Positions 49,483 through 60,666 of a DNA stretch of 64,000 nucleotides are shown in pieces. Below the pieces are notes generated by a model. That model searched no databases, was not told the origin of the DNA, and saw only the letters and a list, made by a program, of their open reading frames with translations. The position numbers and the translations under genes were made by a program. Each line of letters opens with the position of its first letter. The stretch's first letter is position 1. This DNA comes from Liquidambar formosana (taxonomy: Eukaryota; Streptophyta; Magnoliopsida; Saxifragales; Altingiaceae). The stretch spans positions 44,080,792 to 44,144,791 of the forward strand of contig CM077821.1 of NCBI GenBank assembly GCA_039720395.1. Direction: 5' to 3'.

Positions 49483-50071
49483 AGATTCAGTGGAAAGCAA
49501 AATGGCACAAATACAGATCACATATTTATGTTGCTACTAGTAGATGAGATAAAGAAAACAAGTGTCTGCTTGTTGATACGGAACAAGCAGGCTAAAGTTA
49601 GAATCAAGTCATTCTAATCATGCATGGATATAACATCAGCTCGACATAGCATTCTCATATAAAACATTGGGGTGCATTCCCAATTTTAACTCAAGCATAG
49701 GGAAAAGAACAACGGCAACAAGCTTCAGAGACCAGATTGCAAACCCAAGAAGTCAGTCGGTAGTTGAAATGCTAATAGAACCTGTTCAAAAACAAAAGGA
49801 TCAAAATATGATAAACATATAGGTACTTCTCTAACCAAAAATTAGAAGGGGACAATAATTGCCCCCTTTTTTTATTTTGGTTTGGGAAAAGGAGAGGGGG
49901 AGGGGAGGGGAGGGAGGGAGGGGTGTTAGCTACATTAATTGCTCTAAGGGTGACAAAGATGGATACAAGGCATTTACCCAATAAATAGGCAGTCCTCCCT
50001 TGCTATAAAATGAGATATTTCGCAGCACGGGCAAGGAGGGCAGCAGTAGTATCAGAGACAGCACATGCAGA
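49483..50071. other. 3' flank of the UBC gene
   Basis: It contains a GGGGA-rich low-complexity stretch at 49885-49922 and presumably the 3' UTR of the UBC gene. No other gene is seen. Confidence 0.5.
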
Positions 50072-53000
50072 TCATAACATTTCTTGTGACTTTCTCACAC
50101 AACGGCTGACTTTCTTCTTGAATTCATCCCTCTTCTCTCTCCATTGTTTCTGCAGTTGTGCAAAGAGAAGATCCCATTATAAGCCAGAATACCATTTAGT
50201 TCAGCCTAAAATGATGCTGCACAGAGCCATACAGGGATGACAAATATATGGTATGCCTCTATATTTCAAGATACATGCTATGATCATTTTCAAAGCCAGC
50301 TACATTTTTCAAGATGAACACTGTTGCCAGTTTTGTTGCTTAACATTCACCTCATGCACAAAAACCAAAAACAACCAGAGAACAAAGTATGTATTGATAA
50401 TCAATACTCAATGAACAACCAAAGAATCCATGCCCTCGACAGCCATTCTTAACAATGAACAATTTAATCAAGCAAGTTGGCATCTTGTAACATAAAACGG
50501 TATATGGCAAGTTGTTATAAAATTAAAATGATTATCTCTTTAACATGCTAATAAATAATTATCTATTTAACATGCTAATAAATATCATTTATGCAAAACA
50601 AGAACAGATATAGAGTGCCTCCAGTATCTGAAGTGCTACCTCGGGTATATATTCATATTACATGTGTTTTATTCAAGAGTTCAAATCATTCAGCAAATGA
50701 GAAGTCTAGTAATCCTTGAATACACTTATTGCACTATTTACAAGAACATATACTCTGACAGAAAATGAAAAAGAACCAGAAATTATGGCAGTTGGCTTAA
50801 AATTATTAACAATGACAAGATGAAAGGAGTCACCAAAATAGAAAATGAGGTAATAAGTCAAATTATAATTACCGCAGCTTCAATATTTGCAGGAGATTCG
50901 TCATTAGGACTTGAAAGCATTGATATAATACTCAAAACTATGCTTTCAACCTGCAAGGAAAATCATCTCGGTCATTGGAAAGCATTTAATACCGATAGTA
51001 GACTAAAGCTTCAAATGATAAGTCAAACATGGTTTTATATATTAATGCATTCTATTTTATTAAGACATCTAAACACCTAACATCAATCAAAAGCACCTGT
51101 GACTTTCCTCCAACATGTCAACCCAATATTGTCATCTTTCACTTGGTTGCCAAAAACTATGACCCCCTTGCACCCCCCATGACCACCCCCTGGTGTGAAG
51201 AGATAATATTATCAAAAAACAATTAATACCCATGTGGCAAGTAATCAAAAGTGGACATTTACAAAGGAAACAGGGAACCCCCTCACCCCCCCCCTCCCCC
51301 CCCCCCCCCCCCCCCCCCCAACGTGTGCCCCAGCCAAAAAAAGACTTAAGCAAAGGTTTCTGAGAAAACAACTCATCAGACTGATACATCAACAGAAAAA
51401 TCAAACTTCAACCTTCATTATGCATTTTTTATTTTTTTATTTTTAAAATGACGAGAAAACCCTTCGGGCAAACCCCAAGCCCATATAAGACCCCACAACC
51501 CATATGGACCAAGTAAGTCCAAGGCTCACGAGAACCATGAAACCTTATGTGGGTGGCACCAAGGGGTTTAGCAAGAGTCAAACTCGGGACCAGTGCTTCT
51601 TGTAGTCCCTTGCCAATTGAGCTACCCCTTGGGGTTTCATTATGCATATATTTTCCTTGTAGCGCTCTTTTTCAAAGAGTATAACACATTCACACTTGAG
51701 GCTTGACTGGAAAGTTTCAAAATACTAGCCTAGAATGATCTAAAACTTTCAAATACTAAAATACTACAGTGCTTGAACTGTAGCATGTCATAAGCATGCA
51801 GACTAATCTTCCATTCTGTTATTTCTGCCGTATTGGACCTTAGCAAATCAACAATATTAGAATTGAAGCTTTTAGGGAGGCCATAAAACATGCAAGAAAT
51901 ACGTTGCTAATACTTGGCATTGGCATATGAGAGAGCAAAATCAGTAAGGAGAAAATCATCTGTAGATATCATGTTGTGCACGATTAAAGACATCTATCCA
52001 CTATTTTAACTACTATGTGCAATAAGCTTATTAAAAATATCTAAAATGAGTAACAATATGTTCCAACAATCATAGCAATAAAAAACAATGATATTATGGT
52101 ACTCCAGCATATTACAATTTAGCATCATAACAATTAAACAATGCAACCTCATTCCTAGGGATGCAAATACAATGCAGCATTTCAACCATTAATGGAAAAA
52201 GGGAAAAAAATTAAGAAAGCCAAGACACTTTTAGAAGGTGATGAATACACAAAAACGGCTTCTCCCAGTTATATACATTTGTCACCAAGACAATGAGAAA
52301 AAATGCTAACTGAGAGCGCAAAACATGTTCGACTTAACAAGTTGAGATCATACTGTATGGATTGGCGTCCAACGCTCACTTGCAAGCTCATAGCCATTGG
52401 GGTCCTCACCAGGAGGATGCAGAATTGATATACAAACCCGACCGTCAGGATAAACTGCAGGTAAGGTAGTAGCCACATTAGTGCTTTAACATAAATGAGT
52501 AGAACTTTCAAACACAAGATAACTTGATAATCAACTGACCATTAGGATGCCATATCTCTGAAGTAAACCTCACAGTTGGAGGGCTATTTGGGTAATTGGA
52601 TGGAAAGCTCATGATGGCATTGAAAAATCCCCCGTCACTGCAATCCGTTTATTTGTCAATAAAGAAAATAATTATGAAAACCAAGATTCAATATATGATA
52701 AAACATTAATTTCGATTGAAGGGTGATAAAAAAGCAAATCGCAATTGTAAAGTCCGTGTTTTTAATGTTGTTATATTCCGTGCCAAAGTATGGTTGAGTC
52801 TTGGGTTGATTGAAGATTGGTGAAACTGCAAAGTTGAGACAAAGCGTGGAGTTCAAAGTTTCAACTCATAATTGGTCTTAGGAAAGGTAAGTGACTATAG
52901 AAGACTGGGTCTTAATGTTTAAAAATCATTTCAAATCTTTTTCAATATTTCTTTATTTATAAAAATGGTTTTGAAAAAGATTTTTTTGCTTCTGAAGTTT

Positions 53001-55116
53001 TTCTGCCTAGGGGGATAGATCCATGGCCTAGGGGGATCGATCTGTGGTATTTTAAAAATGCAAATTTTGCTTTTGCCTAGGTGGATTGATCCATGACTTA
53101 GGTGGATCGATCCATACTACTCTAGAAATGCAATTTTTGATTCTGTCAACCCGGATTGATCCGGCATGAACTCGGATCGATCTGGGCTCATAAAAAACAA
53201 TTTTTAAAGTTTTAAAACTTGCCTTTTTAATACCAAAACGTGGTAAAGCTACTTGAGGTTTTTTAGACTATATATATAGAGTCTTTTATCATAAAGAGGG
53301 TTAAGCAAGCCTCTCCTTATTAGGGTTTTCATTGTTTATCTTCTTAAAACCTCTCTAGAGCACTTTAACATAGTTTTTCACTCATATGCTCTAGAGATTA
53401 TCAAACCACACACTATTCACAACCTTGAGTGTTTGTGAGACCGTTGCGATGATGATCGATCTTGCGAGTTCGTGATTGAAGGCATCGCTGTGAAAGAGGT
53501 TGGTTGCGACCAACGCCGTGACAACGGAGATCGATTGTGTGTGATCGTGGGAGTGAAGACAACTGCATGAGTCCTTGTGTGGTCTGTAAGTGTGTCTTGT
53601 ACTCGTTGATTTCATAGTGGATTAGTTTCAACTGGACGAGGACCCGTGGTTTTTCCCATCTAGGGTTTTCCACGTAAAAATCTCTTGTACCATTGTTAAT
53701 TGCTTTTATGCTTGCTGTGAGACTGATTTATTTGTGGTAGAAGAGATTAATTGAATTGAAATCAAAATTGGTTAAGATTTATACATAATACCTATTCAAG
53801 CCTTCTTCTAGGTATTGTAGGCTTAGTAAAACCGGAATTTCAGCAATACTTCATCAAAAAAGGAAAAAAAAAAAAAAAAAGCAAATTGCAATAATGACAC
53901 GATGTGGCTCAGAACAAATTTAACACAATCAAACACTAAAATATAATAGCAAATGAATCAATGATTCAATGCTTCTTCTTCTTCTTCTTGTTTTTTTTTA
54001 AAAAAAAAAAAATCTAAATAGAAATGAGTTACAATAAAAAAGGAAAGAGGGAAAAGAACAAAGGAAGATATCAGAGCTAAAGGCTCCATTACGTTCTCGG
54101 AAAATTTAAAAGATCTTTTTCTTTTCTTTTCTTTTCTTTTCTCTTGTTCTTCCTGAGAACCAAACAGGAAGTTAACAAATTCACTCATAAAACAAACAAT
54201 AATACCAGCAAGGGTCAACTCATAAATCAGGTATTATCCCTAGCAACCTAAGGGCGCTTGGGGTTGTCCCATGTGAATTAAATTATTTCACTGGTTTTAC
54301 ATACAATTTTGTGAACAAAAACATCTTTGAGAACGGGGAAATTCAAAAGGATTGCCATCATCATCACCAGTGAGAGTAAAAATTCATTAATCAAATGCAT
54401 TTCATGAATTTCTAAAAATTGATCCCATAACACCAATTACATTGATGATTTTAACTATTTTAAATGGTCCCATTCAATAATATGAATTTGTGCGGACTCA
54501 TGTAAATAAAATTGGATCCATTCGGACAACCAAACAGACCATAATTGAATCAATCTAAAAGAACAGAAAGCACCAAAGAGAAAACGAAGATAACTCAAAC
54601 AAAAAAGTCTAAATCCCACAATCCAATTAACTGAAAACCCAATTCCCCCAAAACATCATTAAACACGTAAAACTTTAAATTAAATTAAATTATTAAAAAA
54701 AAAAAAAAAAAAACCCATATCAGAATCACGCATGTGTGTGCACACAAACGCACACATACATATAGATGTATGAATCTTCGAGATGAATCAGAGAGAGAGA
54801 CTAACTAGAGTGTATCGGGAGGTCCCATAATGGAGACGCTCCATTCAAAGACATTGCTCTCATCAACCAACCCAGCTGAGAACCCATCCACCGGTTTTTT
54901 ACAAAGATCTGTAAAGCCAAACCAACAAAAGATCAATCGCACAATTCAACTGCTTATTCAAACAAAAGTGAATCAACAAAAAATATGCAAATCAAAGACA
55001 GCACTGATGGGAAAAACACACACACACACACACACAAAAAATTGTCATTCAAAAACAAAAAGCTAACCCTTCAGCTGTTTTTGGAGGAGAAGAATTGCTT
55101 GAGTCGCCGAACCCAT
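50072..55116 (-). CDS. Ubiquitin-conjugating enzyme E2, UBC7/13/14 (UBE2G2-like)
   Basis: Six exons on the minus strand (55116-55068, 54908-54806, 52637-52540, 52454-52354, 50950-50873, 50149-50072) give 168 residues with perfect phase agreement. This is a complete UBC fold: N-terminal helix [20 protein letters not shown], the HPN motif at 81-83, catalytic Cys91 in GRVCISIL, and the G-type acidic loop insertion after it ([14 protein letters not shown]). It ends [10 protein letters not shown]. This subgroup corresponds to Arabidopsis UBC7, UBC13 and UBC14 and to animal UBE2G2/yeast Ubc7, which build Lys48-linked chains, notably in ER-associated degradation. Intron 2 (2.2 kb) holds LTR-like sequence and intron 4 a SINE. 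The start was chosen because the helix matches the family and the ATG lies just after the inferred 5' UTR. Confidence 0.95.
51426..51635 (-). mobile_element. tRNA-derived SINE in UBC intron 4
   Basis: The 210 bp element is flanked by a perfect 12 bp target duplication TTCATTATGCAT (51414-51425 and 51636-51647). On the minus strand it begins CCCCAAGGGGTAGCTCAATTGG (box A-like) and has GAGTTTGACTC (51585-51575, box B-like), then ends in an A/T-rich tail AAAAATAAAAAAATAAAAAA. Intact flanks suggest relative youth. It gives a spurious 72-codon frame on the minus strand. Confidence 0.85.
52766..53845 (+). mobile_element. LTR-like fragment or solo LTR in UBC intron 2
   Basis: A candidate start TGTTGTTATATTCCG and end CCGGAATTTCAGCA are imperfect inverses with TG...CA ends. 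The interior has four to six GGATCGATCC-type repeats (53020-53190), a TATATATA box near 53270 and an LTR-like 3' part (CTTGTACCATTG, ATACCTATTCAAGCC). No 5 bp target duplication was found, so borders are tentative. It has no coding domains. Confidence 0.5.
54085..54170. repeat. Short inverted repeat in UBC intron 2
   Basis: TCCATTACGTTCTCGG at the left and CCTGAGAACCAAACAGGA at the right are imperfect inverses around a TTTTC run. It is a diverged member of the CGTTTGGTT-type group. Confidence 0.35.
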
Positions 55117-55283
55117 CCCAGACTCAGAGTCGGAGAGAGAAAGGGACTCTGGTCTGACTTCAGAAGCCTGCTAGGGTGTCTGAACAGCGAGCACTACGCG
55201 AGCAAAAAAGAGGGAGAGAAGAAGTTGGTTCGGTCGTGCTTTTATAGTCGGGTCCGGTAAAATTGAACGCGCCCATTTGTATA

Positions 55284-55304
55284 TGGGCCGAACGATCTGG
55301 CCCA
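55284..55304. promoter_or_regulatory. Paired site II motifs upstream of UBC
   Basis: TGGGCC (55284-55289) and GGCCCA (55299-55304) lie about 170-190 bp upstream of the UBC start codon. Such pairs are TCP-type elements frequent in plant housekeeping promoters. No other gene starts on the right side within 5 kb. Confidence 0.4.
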
Positions 55305-55319
55305 GTACTTGATCGGGTA

Positions 55320-56072
55320 GGACTGTGGTTTCATTCGGTCGGAGTTTTTCTAATTAGGGCTGATCTCGAGAAAACTTGACATGGGTAAAGAGAAAGAGGG
55401 TTACCAAGTTGTTATCACTCAAACTCTACTAGCCTCTTCCTGCTGCGAGGGCATTGTACGAAACCCCAGGCACTACCACTAGGTCGCAAGGGGCGATGGC
55501 TGGGAACTCACTTCGGCAAAGTAGACGGAAGGGCAGGGGTGGGGCCACCTTAGGGAAAGGGGGGCCATGTCCCCTCCAATTTTTTTTTTGAAAAATTTCA
55601 CTCTTTGTTTCTTATAGTAAGACTTCTTATGGCAGGTTCATTTAAAAGCAAGATTGTTTACTTCAAAAAATATTTTTATAAACCATTCCAAACAATTTGT
55701 TATTGGTAGATACATACATTTTATTCAACACTTATTTAGAGAGGAGATAAAATAAACAAGAAAAAATTATTTGAAAAAAAAATATACGGAGTATTATCGT
55801 TGATAATTTTTATAAATTTTGCTTTTATATTATTAGTTTGATCCTCACAAAGTTACAAGTGACAATTTCTGACTTTGTCATGCGGAAGGGAAAATGGAAC
55901 GACTCATGCAATTGCAAGATGGGCTTTAAGATGAACTTTTCTGGGCTTTGGATGCTGTGACTCTTTGCCTGGACCCGTGATGGAAGCCTGGCTCTTGTAA
56001 CTCCTGCATATGGACATGAAGGTGGTTCTGTTTTTGGTTTTGGTTTTGGTTTTTTGGCTTGACGCCAGTTCA
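55320..56072. other. Intergenic region, possible TE remnants
   Basis: It contains GC-richer stretches at 55430-55575 (GTGGGGCCACC, GGGGGGCCATGTCCCC) followed by AT-rich sequence, resembling decayed transposon DNA, but no ends could be fixed. No gene was recognised. Confidence 0.4.
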
Positions 56073-56190
56073 TTAGACATGACGATGATCATTTTTTATT
56101 TTTTTTTAACAGTGGAACAATCCTATAGTAGTTAGACATGACGATGATCATTTTTTATTTTTTTTTAACAGTGGAACAATCCTATAGTAG
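56073..56190. repeat. Perfect 59 bp tandem duplication
   Basis: Units 56073-56131 and 56132-56190 are identical, starting TTAGACATGACGATGATC and ending CAATCCTATAGTAG, including the same nine-base T run. Perfect identity implies a very recent duplication or an assembly artefact. Confidence 0.9.
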
Positions 56191-56489
56191 GGTCCTTTGG
56201 ATCTACCCATGAAACCTAAATCCCTAAGAAGACTAGCACAACAACTTAGCGTCATGGCCCCCCACATTTTACCCTACAATCTTGCCTTAGGGAGATAAAA
56301 GATGAGTAAAGTTATAAAATTCATTGATATGGTTAAACCATAAAAATTGAAACAAAACTAAATTCACATAGAGGGATAAAATTGTAGAAGAAATTGTGAG
56401 ACTAACTAGCACTTTCCTTTTTGTTTTTTTTGGGTGGTGGTGTTTTTGAAGAGGGAGGCAAGTCTAATTCAAAATAATTATTTTTGTAC

Positions 56490-58230
56490 ACAGGTCTGAC
56501 TTAAAATTAATGGATATTTATTTTATTGTGTGTTTCTATTTCACTTGAGCATGCTGGGTTCTTCGCAGTTGTAAAGCGGTTAATTGGTAGGAATTTCAAC
56601 GATGCCTCTGTTCAGAGGGATCACTCTGTTCAGAGTGACATCAATCCCATTATTATAGTCAACGAGAGGAAAGAAGACAAAAAATTTACTGCTGAGGAGA
56701 TCACTTCCATGATTCTCATGAAGATGCGTGAGCCTGCCGAGGCCCACCTTAAAATCACTGTGGAGATCGCGGTGATCAGCGTCCCTGCCTACTTCAATGG
56801 TTCTCAGCGTCAGGCCACCAAGGATGCTGCTGTCATTGCTGGCCTTAATGTGATGCGTCTTATCAATGAGCCCACCGCTGCAGCTATATACTATGGTCTT
56901 GACAAGAAGGCTACCAGTGTCGGCGAGAAGAATGTCCTGATCTTTCATCTTGGTGGTGGTACTTGTGATGTCTCTCTTCTCACCATTGAAGAGGGTATCT
57001 TTGAGGTGAAAGCTACAGTCGGAGACACCCACCTTGGTGGTGAGGATTTTGTCAACAGAATGGTGAACCACTTTGTTAGCAAGTTCAAGAAAATGCGTGG
57101 GAGGGATATTAAGGGGAGCCCTGGGCCTCTCATGAAGTTGAAGACGTGTTGTGAGGAGGCAAAGAAATTACTTTCAAAAGAAACCGTGGCTACCATTAAG
57201 ATCGATTCCTAATAGGAGGGTGTCATGTTCTATGACACCATTACTCGTGCCAAATTTGAGGAGTTGAACGTGGATCTCTTCAGAAAGTGTATGGAACTTG
57301 TTGAGAAGAGTTTGAGGGATGCTAAGATGGATAAGAGCACCATCCACGTTGTCGTTCTAGTCGGTGGGTCTACTAAAATTCCCAAGGTCAAGCAGCTTTT
57401 GCAGGTCTTCTTTAATGGGAAGGAGCTTTGCGAGATCGACAACTCTGATGAGGCTGTTGCTTAATTATGGCCGTGCTGCTGTCCAAGGTGCCATCTTGAG
57501 TGGTGAGGGTAACTAATGAGAAAGTGCAAGATCTCCTGATCTTGGAGGTTACTTCTCTCTCCCTTGGTTATGAAAATGCTGATGGTGTCATGACCGTGTT
57601 GATTCCTCGTAACACATCCATCCCCACAACGAAGGAGCAGGTCTTCTCTACCTATTCAGACAACCAGCCTGGTGTGTTGATCCAGCCATCCAGGTCTATG
57701 AAGGTGAGAGAACAAGGACCAGGGACAACAACTTGCTTGGAAAATTCGAGCTTTCTCGGATCCCTCCGGCTCCTACGTACGGGTGTTCCTCAGATCACGG
57801 TGTGCTTTGACATTGATCCTAATGGCATCTTGAATCTTTCTATTAAGAATACGATCACGATTACCAATGACAAGGGAACACTCTCCAAGAAGCAGATTGA
57901 GAAGATGGTTCTAGAGGCAGAGATTTAAAAATCAAAGGATGAAGGGCAAAAAACAGAAAGCAGAGGCAAAAGATAAGTTGGAGAACTACTTGCTTGATAT
58001 GACGAAAACAGTACGCGACGAGAAGATCATAACCAAGCTTTCTTTAAAGGATGAGAAGAAGATTGAGGCTGCCATCCAGCGGGCCAAACAGTGGCATGGC
58101 AACGACCAGTTCGCTAAGGCAGATGACTTCGAGAAAAAGATGAAGTGGAGAGCATCTGCAACCCCATTTTTGCGAAGATATATGAACCAGGCCAATAAGC
58201 TGGTCCGGCTTGTGTCTTGACATGGTTGTT
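56490..58230 (+). pseudogene. HSP70 pseudogene (exon 2 copy of neighbouring HSC70)
   Basis: This matches exon 2 of the intact HSC70 downstream (62044-63779) almost throughout, but it is broken. Exon 1 with the IDLGTTYS loop is missing. About 13 residues ([11 protein letters not shown] region) are lost near 56640. TAA TAG stops lie at 57210-57215. Small insertions shift the frame near 57465, 57512 and 57689, and another alters the frame near 57776. About 24 bp are deleted near 57843, and about 4 bp near 58147. The phosphate loop FDLGGGTFD is mutated to FHLGGGTCD. The copied sequence starts upstream in the intron (TTTCTATTTCACTTGAGC ... CGCAG), so it arose by DNA duplication, not retroposition. 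The EEVD end is absent. It is not expected to make a chaperone; transcription is unknown. Confidence 0.93.
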
Positions 58231-60480
58231 GTGTGGGTTTGATCTACACGGGTGAAATTCGCTTCAAATCTGGTCCGATCGTAGGTGGACGGAGGTGGAG
58301 TGACCATCTTATCACGATGGTTCTCACAGACGGAGCCAAATTGTATGGGTGGACCTTGAATATTGCTAAAGGTACCAGATCTAAATCTTGCCAATGGACC
58401 TGCGTTCACAAGCTAAAAAAACAAAAGCCAAGATGGGTTTGGCCAAGTCCTCTTCAAAGCTCAAGTCAAAGACTATTTTATGGAAATAAAGGCAAGGAAG
58501 AAGATGATTATGGAAGAATTAATCTTTTGGCTGCATCATATTTTATTTATACCCACCTGTACAGACTAACCATAGGAGGTCAGATAACTGCCTTGGTTAG
58601 GTCAAATCTGACTATGATTTATCAATAACTATCTGATCATGGTTTACTAATCAGGGTTGGATAAATAACCATGGTTTCATGTAACCGATCTGTCAGGTTT
58701 ACAGTTGTGTCCAGAGATTTGGACTATAGTGATGCTTTGGACTGTAGTGCGAACCATGTTGCAAGTGTCCTGAGCTAGGTAAGCGGTCCCAAGCTAGATG
58801 ATGACGTGTCTTATCTTGGGTTGATTATGCTATGTCATAACCCCGTGCTAGTAATCCCAATTTGAGCTCCTTGCCCGGAACTGGGGTCTTTGGTTCAGGA
58901 ATATTTCCATGCAGTTGTTTAAATGGATTATGATGTAGTGATGCAGCCTAGCTTCGCCTGGTGAGAGCAGTGCAAGTCTAAAGATTTAGGAATTTGGCCG
59001 GCTAAACTCTTTAATTATTGGTTTTCTTATGTTAGGGTCGTTCTAGAGGTCTGGGCATTTTATTTCGACGTCATTTTCCAATCTTATCAGTTTTCAATTG
59101 TCACTAGAAATAAAAGCAATGTTGTATGACCATCCTATTGATCCATGAATCTTATAGACCTAAAAGGCTGTGAAGTCCACCCCCGTATAGGACTCATATC
59201 CTATTAGTGTATGGGTCAATCACCATATGGGTCAAATAGCATTTTGCTTAAAAATAATACCCTTGCAATTCAATGCACTTGATTGGGAAGGCTTATATAC
59301 CTCATTTGACAAAGCATTTTTTTAACGATTCATAGTAAGCTCAATTGTAAGAACCTCGCCACGCCCTTGCAGGGGTGCAGCAGTGATATATGCTTAGATT
59401 AAATTTTCAAAAAGAAAAAACAACAACCAAAACCCCAAAACTTTAGCGCATGCATTATAAAACTTATGGTATCATATATACATGATTCCAAACTAAATCG
59501 AAAATATCAAATGTACGTTATACGTGTGTGAGTGTGAACATTTTATAGCATGACATTTGAGAAAACGAGCAAAAATAAAATGGGTAATCCAAATGGAGCA
59601 GACAGAGAAGATATAAAATAATTTAGTGCAATATTCCAGGCTTTGTATGAATTCATAGCTTCCGTTTCCATATCGAAAGGGGGAAAAAAGTTATGGAAGA
59701 AGAGAGCATCAGAGCAGTAGAATATGGGCAATGTAAATATTAAAGTGACATTCACTTATTTGAGAAACAAATGATGTTTTTATTTAAATTACTTAAATAT
59801 TTAAAAATATAAGAGTTCATAAGTCAAATGTTATCTCCATGTCAATTAAGGCTTAAAATGATTTGGCAATTACTGGACCGATATAGGTAATAGAACTTGG
59901 GACTGACAATTTTTTGGGTTATAGGTCCCAACTTCCAAGTCCTCGTCCAAGTCCAAGTCTCAGTCCCGTGCCGGGAGTGGACACTTTTTTGAGTTATAAG
60001 TCCCAATTTCCATGACCAAGTCCGAGTCCCGCCTGCCAGGGGTTTGGGAGAAATATTCCACCAAAGGTTCTTGAGGGAATAAGAGTTTAACGATGATTTG
60101 AAAAAATTGCTACTATAATAATTTGATTTAAAACAATAACCGGCTCGATCAGAATACCAACAAATTGTTGAACTTACAAATTAGGACTCCCCTAGGGGGA
60201 ATTTTAGATTGATTAAGTCATGGGGAAATAATTTCAGTTGAGTGTTACTTTTTCTAAAGCTTTAAAAAAATGACTACTAATTTAACTATCATTGAGTACT
60301 AACTATAATTATTTCTCCTCAGAGATGAAAGAACTACGAAATACCTTTTTGTTGAGTGACTACTTCCTATACTAAAACCGACAAAAAGATATTCAAAAGC
60401 AGGTAATTTCCCCGGGAAGAATTAAGGGGGGGAAAAGTCTTCCACCAAAACATGGAAACAATCTTAAACCGTCCACTGCT
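58231..60480. other. Intergenic region between HSP70 copies
   Basis: A 131-codon plus-strand frame (58233-58628) directly follows the pseudogene, but it has no recognised family and no homologue-like motifs. The rest is AT-rich with no gene evident. The end (60300 onward) is the HSC70 promoter region. Confidence 0.5.
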
Positions 60481-60515
60481 TCTAGGATCCAACGGCTCCC
60501 ACCACTTTAGACGTC

Positions 60516-60552
60516 GAACATTCTAGAAATCAAACCCTATTCCCCTATATAA
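60516..60552 (+). promoter_or_regulatory. Heat-shock element and TATA box of HSC70
   Basis: A perfect three-unit heat-shock element GAAcaTTCtaGAA lies at 60516-60528, followed 17 bp later by TATATAA (60546-60552). The start codon is 115 bp beyond. This is the arrangement expected for heat-shock-factor control. It sits only in front of the intact gene; the pseudogene has no comparable element. Confidence 0.85.
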
Positions 60553-60666
60553 CTTCCTCGTTCCCCACAGTCGACAGTAGTTTGCAAACCCTAGCTAGCT
60601 GTAGTTTCTCTTTCTTTTAGATCTCCGTTTCTCATTCTTTCGCCGACACAGCCAAGAGAAGAAGGC

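Noticed and set aside
51429..51647. 72-codon minus-strand frame
   Set aside because: Fully explained by the SINE and its flanks.
56580..57071. 163-codon minus-strand frame over the HSP70 pseudogene
   Set aside because: Antisense shadow of conserved HSP70 codons; a matching shadow exists in the intact gene at 62244-62594.
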